From an uncultured Muribaculaceae bacterium (GTDB lineage: Bacteria; Bacteroidota; Bacteroidia; Bacteroidales; Muribaculaceae), in NCBI GenBank assembly GCA_934667475.1, contig CAKUMB010000002.1, positions 1 to 64,000 of the forward strand: a DNA stretch of 64,000 bases. The letters run 5' to 3'. The translations under genes and the position numbers were made by a program. The notes beneath the pieces were generated by a model. The model made no database searches. It saw only the letters and a program-made list of their open reading frames with translations, and had not been told where the DNA came from. Each line of letters begins with the position of its first letter. Within the stretch, counting starts at the first letter, position 1. This document shows positions 43,405 to 52,400 of the stretch, one piece after another.

Positions 43405-45495
43405 TCAGGCTTTGGGCTTGCGCGACCTTGATGTTTTAGCTGGCTTGCGCAGCCGTTTTGCAATGTCGGCCTCCTCTTCGGCCAAGTCGTCAAGACCAAG
43501 CTTATCGTATATTCTGGCCAGAGCCTCATGGGGCTCTGGCCTTTTTGTTGCCGCCTTGGCCGCACGCTTATATGCCTTTATGGCAGCAGGTGTGTCCTTG
43601 CCGGCATAGTGCGCTTCGGCTATGCCCATATGGGCGTCGAAACTACGCTTGTTCACAGCTATGGCCTTGGTGAATGTGGCTATTGCCTCGTCGGTTTGGT
43701 CGATGGTGGTGAGTAGCCGGCCTTTGCCTATCATTGCCTCGATGCAGTCTGGACAAATGCGCAGAGCCTTGTTGTAGTTGGCCATGGCCGAGTGCAGCGA
43801 CACATCATCGAGTCTCTTGCCATTGCCGCTGCCATATGCCACTGCTGACTCGCCCGCAAGGGAGCCGTAGCCCAGCGACTGGTTGCCCATTTCGGTGTAT
43901 TCCATAGCCAGGTCGTGCAGCAGCCTGTTTTGGCTGTCGATCACGGCCTCGAGATCGGCTATTTTTTTGTCGAAAGCCGAGATTCGCGACAGTTTCTTGG
44001 CTATGAGGCGCTGTGCTGCAGGAGTGTGAATCACATTATTCACCAGCGAGGCTTGGGCAAACGCCTCTACGCAGGTGCGGAACTCATTGTGGTCGAAAGC
44101 GTGGACCGCCTTGCGAAACAGGCGGTTGCTCTCCTCCTGCTTCAGAGCTTCGTCGATGAGCGACTGGTTGTTGAACTGCTTGCTGAATTCCACAACGCCC
44201 ATGCTCACTATGATGTCGCGTGCGCTTAACGGCCTCAGCAGAGTAATGCCTTCAAGCGATGTGCAGCGCGAAAGGGCCACGTAGGTCTGCCCGCTGGTGA
44301 AGGCGCCACCGGCAAAGTCAATCACGATGTTGTTGAACGTGAGGCCCTGGCTCTTGTGCACCGTGAGTGCCCATGCCGGCTTCACGGGATATTGCTCAAA
44401 TGTGCCAAGCAGATTTTCAATCACCTTTTTCTCGCGCGCATCGTAGGTGTATTGTATCTTTTCCCACACCTCCTTTTCAAGGTTGTATGTGTTGCCGTCT
44501 TCCAGCTCCACCTCAATTTTGTCGTTGTCGAGGCTGCTCACCTTGCCTATGGTGCCGTTGTACCAGCGGCTGTCCTTGTCGTTGCGGATGAATATCACCT
44601 GTGCCCCCTCCTTCAGAGTCAGCTCATTGCTCGTGGGCAGGTCGTTGTCGGGGAATGTGCCGTCCACCTTGCCATGGAATGTGAATTCGGGTGTGGTGAG
44701 CGCATTCATATGTTCGGAGTTGATGGCGTCTACAGTGTCGCGGCGGGTGGCCAGGGTGATGGTGAAGCCGTCGTTGTCGCGGTAGTTGGGGTTGTAGCGC
44801 GAGTTTAGCATGGCAATATCGGCCGCCGAGGCGTGGTTCACCCTCACGCGGTCGAGCAGGGAGATGAACGAGTCGTCGGTTTGGCGGTAGATTTTTCGCA
44901 GCTCAATGGGCACAAGCTTCATTTGCGAGAAAGCTCGGGCGCAGAAAAAGAAGAACTGGCGGTAGCAGTGAAGCAATATGGTGCGTGCATCGGCCGTCAC
45001 CACAGGCTCGAGCTGGAACACATCACCCACAAACAGCATTTGCTTTCCGCCAAATGGTTCGCGCATGTTGCCTGAGTATATGCGCAGCACATTGTCGATG
45101 AAATCAATCACGTCGGCCCTCACCATCGAAATCTCGTCAATCACAATCATGTCGAGCTTTTTAATTAGCTTTATTTTGTCGCTGGAATAGCGCAGCGTCT
45201 TTCTGATGTTGCGCGGGCTGTAGTCGGGGTCGTCGGGCAGCAATGGCTTTAGCGGAATCTTGAAGAATGAGTGCAGCGTCTGTCCGCCCACATTCACGGC
45301 GGCTATGCCTGTGGGTGCGAGCACCACAAACTCCTTGGTGGTTTGGCTGCAAATATATTTCAGAAACGTGCTTTTGCCGGTGCCCGCCTTGCCGGTGAGA
45401 AACACCGAGCGGTGGGTGTGCTGAATCAAATCCCAAGCGTGCTGAAACTCAGGATTGTCCAGGTCGATGTTGTCGGGGGTATGTGTTTTTGTCAT
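43405..45495 (-). CDS. Pif1/RecD-like helicase with C-terminal TPR domain
   Basis: The 696-residue protein has an SF1B helicase of Pif1/RecD2 type: Walker A TGKAGTGKSTFLKYI (about residues 32-46), LAPTGIAAVNVGGQTLHSFF, DEISMVRADVID (Walker B), GDVFQLEPVV and ALTVHKSQGLTF (motif V/VI), YVALSRCTSL. After about residue 470 the sequence changes to helical repeats, with clear TPRs at about 580-660 (YNKALRICPDCIEAMIGKGRLL, KAIAVNKRSFDAHMGIAEAHY) and a basic tail. I choose ATG 45495 (MTKTHTPDNIDL). A -7 box TAACTTTG lies only 9 bp before this codon, so the message may have almost no leader. DNA-structure processing with a partner held by the TPRs is an inference. Confidence 0.85.
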   Translation of the reverse strand: MTKTHTPDNIDLDNPEFQHAWDLIQHTHRSVFLTGKAGTGKSTFLKYICSQTTKEFVVLAPTGIAAVNVGGQTLHSFFKIPLKPLLPDDPDYSPRNIRKTLRYSSDKIKLIKKLDMIVIDEISMVRADVIDFIDNVLRIYSGNMREPFGGKQMLFVGDVFQLEPVVTADARTILLHCYRQFFFFCARAFSQMKLVPIELRKIYRQTDDSFISLLDRVRVNHASAADIAMLNSRYNPNYRDNDGFTITLATRRDTVDAINSEHMNALTTPEFTFHGKVDGTFPDNDLPTSNELTLKEGAQVIFIRNDKDSRWYNGTIGKVSSLDNDKIEVELEDGNTYNLEKEVWEKIQYTYDAREKKVIENLLGTFEQYPVKPAWALTVHKSQGLTFNNIVIDFAGGAFTSGQTYVALSRCTSLEGITLLRPLSARDIIVSMGVVEFSKQFNNQSLIDEALKQEESNRLFRKAVHAFDHNEFRTCVEAFAQASLVNNVIHTPAAQRLIAKKLSRISAFDKKIADLEAVIDSQNRLLHDLAMEYTEMGNQSLGYGSLAGESAVAYGSGNGKRLDDVSLHSAMANYNKALRICPDCIEAMIGKGRLLTTIDQTDEAIATFTKAIAVNKRSFDAHMGIAEAHYAGKDTPAAIKAYKRAAKAATKRPEPHEALARIYDKLGLDDLAEEEADIAKRLRKPAKTSRSRKPKA

Positions 45496-45503
45496 TTCAA
45501 CCC

Positions 45504-45511
45504 CAAAGTTA
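45504..45511 (-). promoter_or_regulatory. Possible -7 box next to Pif1-like start
   Basis: TAACTTTG on the minus strand fits the consensus but ends 8 bp from the chosen ATG and lacks a -33 TTTG. The helicase may instead be read from mlaEF, 63 bp upstream. Confidence 0.35.
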
Positions 45512-45558
45512 CGAAAAAAGCGTGTAATGCCCACCTGCGTGGGCGGGCAAAAATTGTG

Positions 45559-46344
45559 TCAGCGGCCCTGTGTCTTTTTGTATCCGTGCTCGAGGCGGTA
45601 TTTGCGCACGTCGGCAAACAAGTCGGTGGCATACACAAAGTTGTTCAGGTCGTCGTTGTCCACGTTGTAGATAATGTCCTTGTTGCCAATCCAGCCCACG
45701 TGGCCACGGTTGATAAACACGATGTTCTCGCCAATGCCAAGCACCGAGTTCATGTCGTGGGTGTTGATGATGGTGGTGATGCCATACTCGTGGGTGATGT
45801 CGCTCAGCAGGTCGTCGATCACAATCGACGTCTTGGGGTCGAGGCCCGAGTTGGGCTCATCGCAAAACAGATATTTTGGGTTGAGCGCAATGGCGCGGGC
45901 AATTGCGGCCCGCTTCTGCATGCCGCCGCTGAGCTCTGCCGGATATTTGCCTTCCGAGCCTGTGAGGTTCACACGGTCGATGCAGAACTGAGCACGCTCG
46001 CGCTGTTCCTCGCGGCTCATCGATGAGAATATTTTCAGCGGAAACATCACGTTGCCCAGCACCGTTTCGCTATCGAAGAGGGCCGAGCCCTGAAACAGCA
46101 TGCCTATCTCCTTGCGCAGTTCCTTCATTTGCTTCTGCTCCATTGCGGTAATGTCGCGCCCGTCGTAAAGTATTTCACCGCTGTCGGGGCGGAAGAGCCC
46201 CACAAGATTTTTCACAAGCACGGTTTTACCCGAGCCACTCTGCCCTATTATCAGGTTGGTCTTTCCCTCATAGAACTTGGCACTGATGTCGAACAGCACC
46301 TGACGGCCGTCGAACGACTTGTTTACATGTTTTACCTCTATCAT
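45559..46344 (-). CDS. mlaF: MlaF-type phospholipid ABC transporter ATPase
   Basis: The 261-residue ATPase of the Mla/MCE-type transporter has Walker A IGQSGSGKTVLVKNLVG, signature LSGGMQKRAAIARAIA and Walker B YLFCDEPNSGLDP. This is closest to MlaF/Ttg2A, which keeps the outer-membrane lipid asymmetry. I use ATG 46344 (MIEVKHVNKSF), which starts the conserved first strand. It begins one base after the mlaE stop. No MlaD (MCE substrate-binding) gene follows; the next gene is a helicase. Confidence 0.9.
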   Translation of the reverse strand: MIEVKHVNKSFDGRQVLFDISAKFYEGKTNLIIGQSGSGKTVLVKNLVGLFRPDSGEILYDGRDITAMEQKQMKELRKEIGMLFQGSALFDSETVLGNVMFPLKIFSSMSREEQRERAQFCIDRVNLTGSEGKYPAELSGGMQKRAAIARAIALNPKYLFCDEPNSGLDPKTSIVIDDLLSDITHEYGITTIINTHDMNSVLGIGENIVFINRGHVGWIGNKDIIYNVDNDDLNNFVYATDLFADVRKYRLEHGYKKTQGR

Positions 46345-46345
46345 A

Positions 46346-47095
46346 TTATTGCAGCAGAAGTTTAGTGAGAATAACATCGAGCAGCAGAATCAGCACGCTG
46401 CTCACCACCACGGCATCGGTGCTGGCCTTGCCCACTTCGAGCGAGCCGCCCTTCACGTAGTAGCCGTGATACGACGATACGCTGGCAATGACGAATGCAA
46501 AGAACAGCGACTTGATGAGCCCATACCACACATACCACTCGGTGAACATCGTCTGCAGACCGTAGACGTAGGTGTCGACCGCCACAATGTTGGTGATGAT
46601 GCATATCAGGTAGCCGCCAAAGAGGCTGGTGACCATGCAAAGCACCACCAGAAACGGGATGATGAACACAAAGCCCACTATTTTGGGCAGAACCAGATAG
46701 TTGGCCGAATTTATGCCCATGATTTCAAGCGCATCGATTTGCTCGGTGACGCGCATGGTACCTATTTCGGAGGCAATGTTCGACCCAACTTTGCCGGCAA
46801 GAATAAGACACAGAATCGACGACGAGAACTCAAGCAGAATTATCTCGCGTGTGGCAAGGCCAATGGAATATCGCGGAATGAGCGGCGACTGCACGTTCAG
46901 CTTCATTTGAATGGTGCAGACGGCTCCGATGAATAGCGACACAATTAGAATCAGCGGAATGGAGTCGATGCCCAGTTTGTCGATTTCGATGGCGCACCGG
47001 CGGAAGAACTCCTGCCACCGCTCGGGGCGGCTGAAGCACTTCCAGATGAATTGGCAATAGTTGCCAAAATCCTCAAGTGATTTTTTTATTACCAT
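46346..47095 (-). CDS. mlaE: MlaE-type permease
   Basis: The 249-residue inner-membrane permease of the Mla/MCE family has five or six hydrophobic segments. The conserved EIGTMRVTEQIDALEIMGINSANYLVLP (EQIDAL) loop starts near residue 115. That loop is diagnostic for MlaE/YrbE permeases. The gene pairs with mlaF one base downstream. A TAATTTTG -7 box lies at 47193-47200 on the minus strand, about 100 bp upstream, but no -33 element is seen. Confidence 0.92.
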   Translation of the reverse strand: MVIKKSLEDFGNYCQFIWKCFSRPERWQEFFRRCAIEIDKLGIDSIPLILIVSLFIGAVCTIQMKLNVQSPLIPRYSIGLATREIILLEFSSSILCLILAGKVGSNIASEIGTMRVTEQIDALEIMGINSANYLVLPKIVGFVFIIPFLVVLCMVTSLFGGYLICIITNIVAVDTYVYGLQTMFTEWYVWYGLIKSLFFAFVIASVSSYHGYYVKGGSLEVGKASTDAVVVSSVLILLLDVILTKLLLQ

Positions 47096-47289
47096 TTAAT
47101 ATGTATTCGTTAGTCTTAGTGTGCAGCGCCTAATAAATGGCACTGTGCAAAGTATTTCAGCCCCCACTTTTGACCGGGGCAAAAGCCAAAAACAAAATTA
47201 TTGCAACAATTCTATATTTGAAAATCGCAGACACATTTTAAGTAATGTGGACAAGTGATTCTTTTGCTGCCATCTGCGCAGGGTGCCCG

Positions 47290-47880
47290 CTACTCTATAT
47301 CGGTGACGTCGTTGATGAGATTGTGCAGCATTGCATATATCGTGAGGCCGGCCACCGACTTTATGCCAGTTTTGTGCATAATGTTTTTGCGGTGAGTTAT
47401 CACCGTGTGCACACTCACGTTCAGCTGGTCGGCAATCTCCTTGTTCATCAGTCCCTTTGCCACAAGCACCAGCACTGCTGTCTCGCGTTTTGTGAGCTCG
47501 TAGTCGTTGGCTGAAGTGACACCACCCTGCCCCTTGGCTGTCTTGCCAGAGACTTGCACTATTTTTTCGGCCACCATGCCGCGGCTGTCGGTCACATCCA
47601 CCACCCCGCCAAACTGTCCCAGCACGCTTTGCGGCACAAACTGGTAGGCCAACGCCAGGAAGCCGCACTCGGCGTCGTGGGCGGCCACAAACTCGCGGCA
47701 GCCATCCATTGTGGGGTTGATGACAACCACGTCGGGCGTCGACATGCTCATTTGCACATCGGCGTCGTCGAGGCTGTGAAGCGGCTCAAGCAGCCTGAAT
47801 CGGCTTTGCTCGCGCAGCACAGCCATCAGCCCAGCGGCAACGATTTCTGTGGGCTCTATTATAAGCACCTTAAGTTTCAT
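47290..47880 (-). CDS. LuxR-family regulator with degenerate receiver domain
   Basis: The 196-residue protein has a CheY-like N-terminal fold (MKLKVLIIEPTEIVAAGL). The usual phospho-acceptor strand reads DVVVINPTMDG, with Asn where Asp is expected, and only one acidic residue near the first strand. Phosphorylation control is therefore unlikely. A LuxR/GerE helix-turn-helix fills the C-terminus (LTKRETAVLVLVAKGLMNKEIADQLNVSVHTVITHRKNI). Its ATG overlaps the stop of the hemerythrin gene (ATGA, 47877-47880). The coupling suggests that the hemerythrin protein supplies the signal, perhaps oxygen, nitric oxide or iron state. Confidence 0.88.
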   Translation of the reverse strand: MKLKVLIIEPTEIVAAGLMAVLREQSRFRLLEPLHSLDDADVQMSMSTPDVVVINPTMDGCREFVAAHDAECGFLALAYQFVPQSVLGQFGGVVDVTDSRGMVAEKIVQVSGKTAKGQGGVTSANDYELTKRETAVLVLVAKGLMNKEIADQLNVSVHTVITHRKNIMHKTGIKSVAGLTIYAMLHNLINDVTDIE

Positions 47881-48575
47881 TTCAGTTTCTTTTCAAGATA
47901 TGTGACATAGGGCACAAGCACTTTTTCCTCGATGAGCGAGTGTTTGGCCAAGTCGGCCGACAGCTGCAGTATGTCGAATATCACATCGATGGCCTCATTG
48001 TCGCCATCGGTGGTGTCGGCTGGCAGATATTTGAAAATGATTTGATTCATGTCGCTCAGTTTGTCTTGCAAGCAGCCGTGTTCGTCAACGAAATCGTTGA
48101 TGGCAAAGTCGTTGGGCTTTACACCTTGAAGCAGTTGTTCAATGTGTGGATACACCTTTTGCTCTTCGTAGACAAAGTGCTGCTCCACCTCGTGGCGATA
48201 GGTTGAGAAGAAGGCATTGAACGCAGTGGCCACGCGCTTTGGCATGTTGCTCAATATGGCGGTCAGGTGGTTGGATATGTGCGGCAGCCTGTTGCTCAGA
48301 TAGAAATTGTGCGCCTTTTTCAAGTATGGCACTAGCTGGCCCATGTCGGCATTCTTAATCTCGCTTATGCCTGGCTCGTAGCCGTCGAAGCAGCACACGT
48401 TGCACACCAGCAAAAAGAAGCGCGGCGACACACCGCTTTCGGCGCAGACGGCTGCCACCGACTTGTCGCCAAACCCCAGAGCAATGCCGAAGCGCGGCAA
48501 TGAGTAGAGCAGTGCGGGATAGGCGGTGACCACTTCCGACAGTTTGCTGCTTGTGTTGAATAAGATTTCGTCCAT
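47877..48575 (-). CDS. Hemerythrin-domain protein, RIC/ScdA-like
   Basis: The 232-residue protein has an N-terminal segment of about 65 residues resembling the ScdA_N/DUF542 module. The CC of that family is replaced (RFGIALGFGDKSV). A hemerythrin four-helix domain follows. Putative di-iron ligands are HISNHL (about residues 99-104), HEVEQHFVYEEQKVYPH (127-143), DEHGCLQD and KHSLIEEKVLVPY near the end. RIC proteins repair iron-sulfur clusters after nitrosative stress. Here the module change may make it a sensor. It is coupled to the LuxR-type regulator and has a TAACTTTG -7 box 30 bp upstream. Confidence 0.85.
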   Translation of the reverse strand: MDEILFNTSSKLSEVVTAYPALLYSLPRFGIALGFGDKSVAAVCAESGVSPRFFLLVCNVCCFDGYEPGISEIKNADMGQLVPYLKKAHNFYLSNRLPHISNHLTAILSNMPKRVATAFNAFFSTYRHEVEQHFVYEEQKVYPHIEQLLQGVKPNDFAINDFVDEHGCLQDKLSDMNQIIFKYLPADTTDGDNEAIDVIFDILQLSADLAKHSLIEEKVLVPYVTYLEKKLK

Positions 48576-48604
48576 TTATGTCTCTCGTATGTATGTTATA
48601 TTGG

Positions 48605-48612
48605 CAAAGTTA
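48605..48612 (-). promoter_or_regulatory. Probable hemerythrin-luxR -7 box
   Basis: TAACTTTG on the minus strand, 30 bp upstream of the hemerythrin ATG, matches TAnnTTTG. No TTTG lies 19-20 bp further upstream. Confidence 0.5.
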
Positions 48613-48689
48613 GTCCATTTTGCCGACAAAACGCCCTTGCATGGCCAACAAAATTCGCCGTGCATGTGTGGCTTCGCCCACTTTTTTAG

Positions 48690-48697
48690 TAAATTTG
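48690..48697 (+). promoter_or_regulatory. Probable -7 box of the Cys-rich peptide gene
   Basis: TAAATTTG matches TAnnTTTG and is 32 bp upstream of the ATG at 48730. The -33 region is weak. Confidence 0.45.
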
Positions 48698-48729
48698 CAA
48701 TTGTTGACACAACGATTAACATCGACGTT

Positions 48730-48882
48730 ATGCTTGAGAAGATAATAGTTGCACTTATAGTGGCTGCTGCCCTTGCCTACCTTGTGTGGCACTTTGTGAA
48801 AGTGGCCACATCGAAAGAGGTGGACTGCGGATGCGGCCGCGGCAAAAACTGCCCAAACAGCAAAAAGGCGCGTAAGCGCTGA
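48730..48882 (+). CDS. FeoB-associated Cys-rich membrane peptide
   Basis: A 50-residue peptide with one transmembrane helix (IIVALIVAAALAYLVWHFV, about residues 5-23) and a cytoplasmic or periplasmic tail containing DCGCGRGKNCPN. This is the layout of the FeoB-associated Cys-rich family. I start at ATG 48730 (MLEKIIVAL); upstream in-frame codons extend into the divergent promoter region. No feo gene is in view, but metal efflux genes follow directly. A metal-binding role is likely. Confidence 0.75.
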   Translation: MLEKIIVALIVAAALAYLVWHFVKVATSKEVDCGCGRGKNCPNSKKARKR

Positions 48883-48885
48883 CTT

Positions 48886-48921
48886 TTGCAACCTAGTTGC
48901 AACGAAGGGTGGCTAACTTTG
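48886..48921 (+). promoter_or_regulatory. Palindromic operator and promoter of metal-efflux operon
   Basis: TTGCAAC-cta-GTTGCAA (48886-48902) is a perfect 7+3+7 palindrome. It ends 11 nt before the -7 box TAACTTTG (48914-48921), so it covers the position of the -33 element. This is where a dimeric repressor or activator would control the His-rich protein and RND genes. The regulator itself is not visible nearby. Confidence 0.65.
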
Positions 48922-48952
48922 CACCGCCACTAATAAACTGACTACGTCTTTT

Positions 48953-49345
48953 TTGAAAAAAAGAATCGAAATAGCGCTTACTGTGATGGCTGCTGCAATG
49001 CTGCTGGCAGCCACCATTGTTCCGCACCATCACCACGACAGCGTTATATGCCCCATGGTGGAGCTGTGCGACATCGACGGGCAGCCCAACGATGAGCACA
49101 CAGCCCACAAAAGCGACCGCCACGGCTCGACCGACGGCGACTGCACATTCAGCGCAATTACCAACAAGTCCGTGGTCAATAGCCACTGCGCCGACGCAAT
49201 TGTGGCTCTGCCGGCACAGATTCACGCGGTTCCGCGCCCGCCTCATAACTTCATCACATTGCCACTCATGCCAGAACATTGGCATGCCTGTGGCTCAGCG
49301 GCTCCGCAGCCACAATTGCGCGCTCCACCCCTTGCCATTGTGTAA
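48953..49345 (+). CDS. Small His-rich periplasmic protein before RND efflux genes
   Basis: The 130-residue product has a signal peptide (IALTVMAAAMLLAATIV) immediately followed by PHHHHDSVICPMVELC. More His, Cys and Asp are scattered behind (DEHTAHKSDRHGSTDGDC, HWHACG). I cannot name the family with confidence. Similar small His-rich proteins precede CzcA/CusA-type operons in Bacteroidetes. The composition suggests periplasmic metal binding or sensing. It lies 68 bp before the RND pump gene and downstream of the palindromic operator. Confidence 0.7.
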   Translation: MKKRIEIALTVMAAAMLLAATIVPHHHHDSVICPMVELCDIDGQPNDEHTAHKSDRHGSTDGDCTFSAITNKSVVNSHCADAIVALPAQIHAVPRPPHNFITLPLMPEHWHACGSAAPQPQLRAPPLAIV

Positions 49346-49412
49346 AAAACACAGAACCGAATAGCAATGGCAATAATCATATTAATCTAAACGACAATCG
49401 AATAGACTATTA

Positions 49413-52400
49413 ATGTTTAAGAAAATAATAAACTACTCCATTAGCCACAAACTGTTTATAGGAGTACTCACACTTGCGCTTGCCGTGTGGGGCATTGTGT
49501 CGCTTGTGCACCTGCCATTCGACTCCACCCCCGACATCACAAACAATCAAGTGCAAGTGATAACACAGGCCCCGTCGCTCGGGGCGCAGGAGGTGGAGCA
49601 ATATATCACCACCCCTATAGAAATGTCACTGAGCAACATTCCCGAAATCATAGAGCGCCGCAGCATAAGCCGCAGCGGACTGTCGGTGGTGACGCTGGTG
49701 TTTAAGGACGATGCCGACATCTACTGGGCGCGCGAGCAGGTGAGCCAGCAGCTGAAAGAGGCCGAAGAGCAAATACCCAAAGACGAGGCCAAGGTGGGCA
49801 TGGCGCCCATCTCCACCGGACTGGGCGAGATATTCCACTACACCATACGCCCAAAGAAGGGTTATGAGGACAGATACAGCCTCACTGACCTGCGCACCAT
49901 TCAAGACTGGATTGTGCGCAAGCAGCTGGCGGGCACCGAGGGTGTGGCCGAGGTTAACGGCTGGGGCGGATATGTGAAGCAGTATGAGGTGGCCATCGAC
50001 GCCGACAAGCTCAACAGCTCGGGCGTGACAGTGCCCGAGATATTCACGGCCCTTGAGAAGAACAACGGCAACACAGGCGGCAGCTACATTGAGCAGTCGG
50101 GGATGCAATACTTCATTCGCGGCATCGGCATTGCCACTTCGCTGCGCGACATAGAGAAGATTCCAGTCAAGACGGTGAACGGCGTGCCTGTGCTGGTGAG
50201 CGACGTGGCCCAAGTGCGCCTCGGCTCGGCCACACGCTATGGTGCCGTGACCTGCAATGGCGAAGGCGAAGTGGTGTCAGGCATCACGCTCATGCTTAAG
50301 GGCGAGAATTTCCAAGACGTGATTAAAAACGTGAAGGCCCGCATCGCCACCATTGAGAAGAGCCTTCCCGAGGGGGTGGTGATAGAGCCGTTCATCGACC
50401 GCACGCAACTTGTGGACCGCGTGACGGGCACCATTGCCCGCAACCTGATTGAGGGCGGCCTGATTGTGATATTCATCCTGATTCTGTTTCTTGGCAACGC
50501 CCGGGCCGGCATAGTGGTGGCTTCGGTGATTCCGCTGTCGATGCTGTTTGCCTTTGGCATGATGCGCACGTTTGGCGTGAGTGGCAACCTTATGAGCCTT
50601 GGCGCCATTGACTTCGGCCTGATAGTGGACGGGGCGGTGATAATAGTGGAGTGCGTGTGCTCCTACATAGCCTCGCATTCTGCCGGCTTTGCCAGCGGAC
50701 GCCTGACGCGGCGGCAAATGGATCAGACCGTAGCCCGCGGCGCCGGTGCGATGATGAGTTCGGCCGCATTTGGCGAAATCATCATCATGACGGTGTATGT
50801 GCCGCTGTTCACGCTGGTGGGCATAGAGGGCAAGATGTTCCGCCCTATGGCACTGACGGTGTTTTTCGCCATTTTGGGCGCATTCCTGCTGTCGCTCACC
50901 TATGTGCCGGTGGCAAGTGCGGTGATTCTGAGCAAGAAGTCGACCCACAAGCGCAACTTTTCCGACAGGATGATGGAGCGCATCACCGCTGCCTACAAGC
51001 CGCTGCTTGAGCGCAGCCTGAAGCACAGCCGCGCCCTGATTGCGGCCATGGTGGTGCTGCTGGCTGCCAGTCTGGCGGTGTTCAGCCAAATGGGCGGCGA
51101 GTTCATTCCCAATCTTGAAGAGGGTGACCTTGCTGCCGAGGTGAGCATGTGTCAGGGCACATCGCTGTCGCAGATGATAAAGTCGTGCACCCAGGCCGAA
51201 GCCATACTTAAAAAACAGTTTCCCGAGGTGAAGCAGGCAGTGAGTCGCATTGGCAGCAGCGAGATTCCCACCGACCCCATGCCCGTTGAGCGGGCCGACA
51301 TGATGATTTCACTGAAACCCAAGGATGAGTGGACTTCGGCAAAGACGCAAAGCGAACTCGCCGAAAAAATGGAGGAGGCACTGAGCGTGATTCCGGGCCT
51401 GCACGTGGAAATGTCGCAACCCATACAAATGCGCACCAACGAGCTGATTACAGGCATCAAGCAGGACGTGGCCATCATGGTGTATGGCGACGATTTGGGC
51501 AAACTTGCCGCCACTGCGGGCCAAATCGCGCGCCTGATTCGTGACATCGACGGAGTGACCGACCCGATGGTGGAAAAAGTGACGGGGCTGCCGCAGATTC
51601 AGGTGAAGTTTGACCGCGACCGCCTGGCAAGCTACGGCATCGACATAAGCGACGCCAACAGTATAATAAAGATGGCCTTTGCCGGCAGCACGGCGGGCAC
51701 GATATATGAGAATGACCGCAGCTTCGACCTGGTGCTGCGCATGGACAATGACATGCGCAACGACGTGGAGTCGCTGCGCAGCCTCTACATTCCACTGCCA
51801 GGTGGCGGCTCGGTGCCGCTCGAGCAGGTGGCCAGCATAGGCTATGAGAACGCGCCGTCGCAAATCACCCACGAGGAGGGGCAGCGGCGCATCTACATTG
51901 GCTTCAACGTGCGCGGCCGCGACGTGCAGCGCACCATTGCCGACATCCAGCAGAGGCTCGACGAGCGGCTTAAGCTGCCCACGGGCTACCACTATGAGTA
52001 TGGCGGCCAGTTTAAGAACATGGAGGAAGCCAAGTCGCGCCTAAGTGTGGCACTGCCAGTGGCACTGCTAATAATCCTCATCTTGCTCTATGCCACGCTG
52101 GGCAATGTGCGCGAAACGCTGTATGTGTTCACCGCCATTCCGCTGTCGGCCATTGGAGGCATCATGGCACTGTGGCTGCGCGGAATGCCGTTCAGCATAT
52201 CGGCCGGAGTGGGATTCATAGCGCTGTTTGGCATAGTGGTGCTCAACGGCATTGTGCTCATCAACCAGTTTAACGCATTCGAGCGCCAGGGCATGGCCAA
52301 CGTGCACGACCGTGTGGTGAAAGGCTGCCTGCTGCGGCTGCGGCCGGTGCTGATGACCGCCATGGTGGCGTCGTTTGGCTTCTTGCCGATGGCCGTCAGC

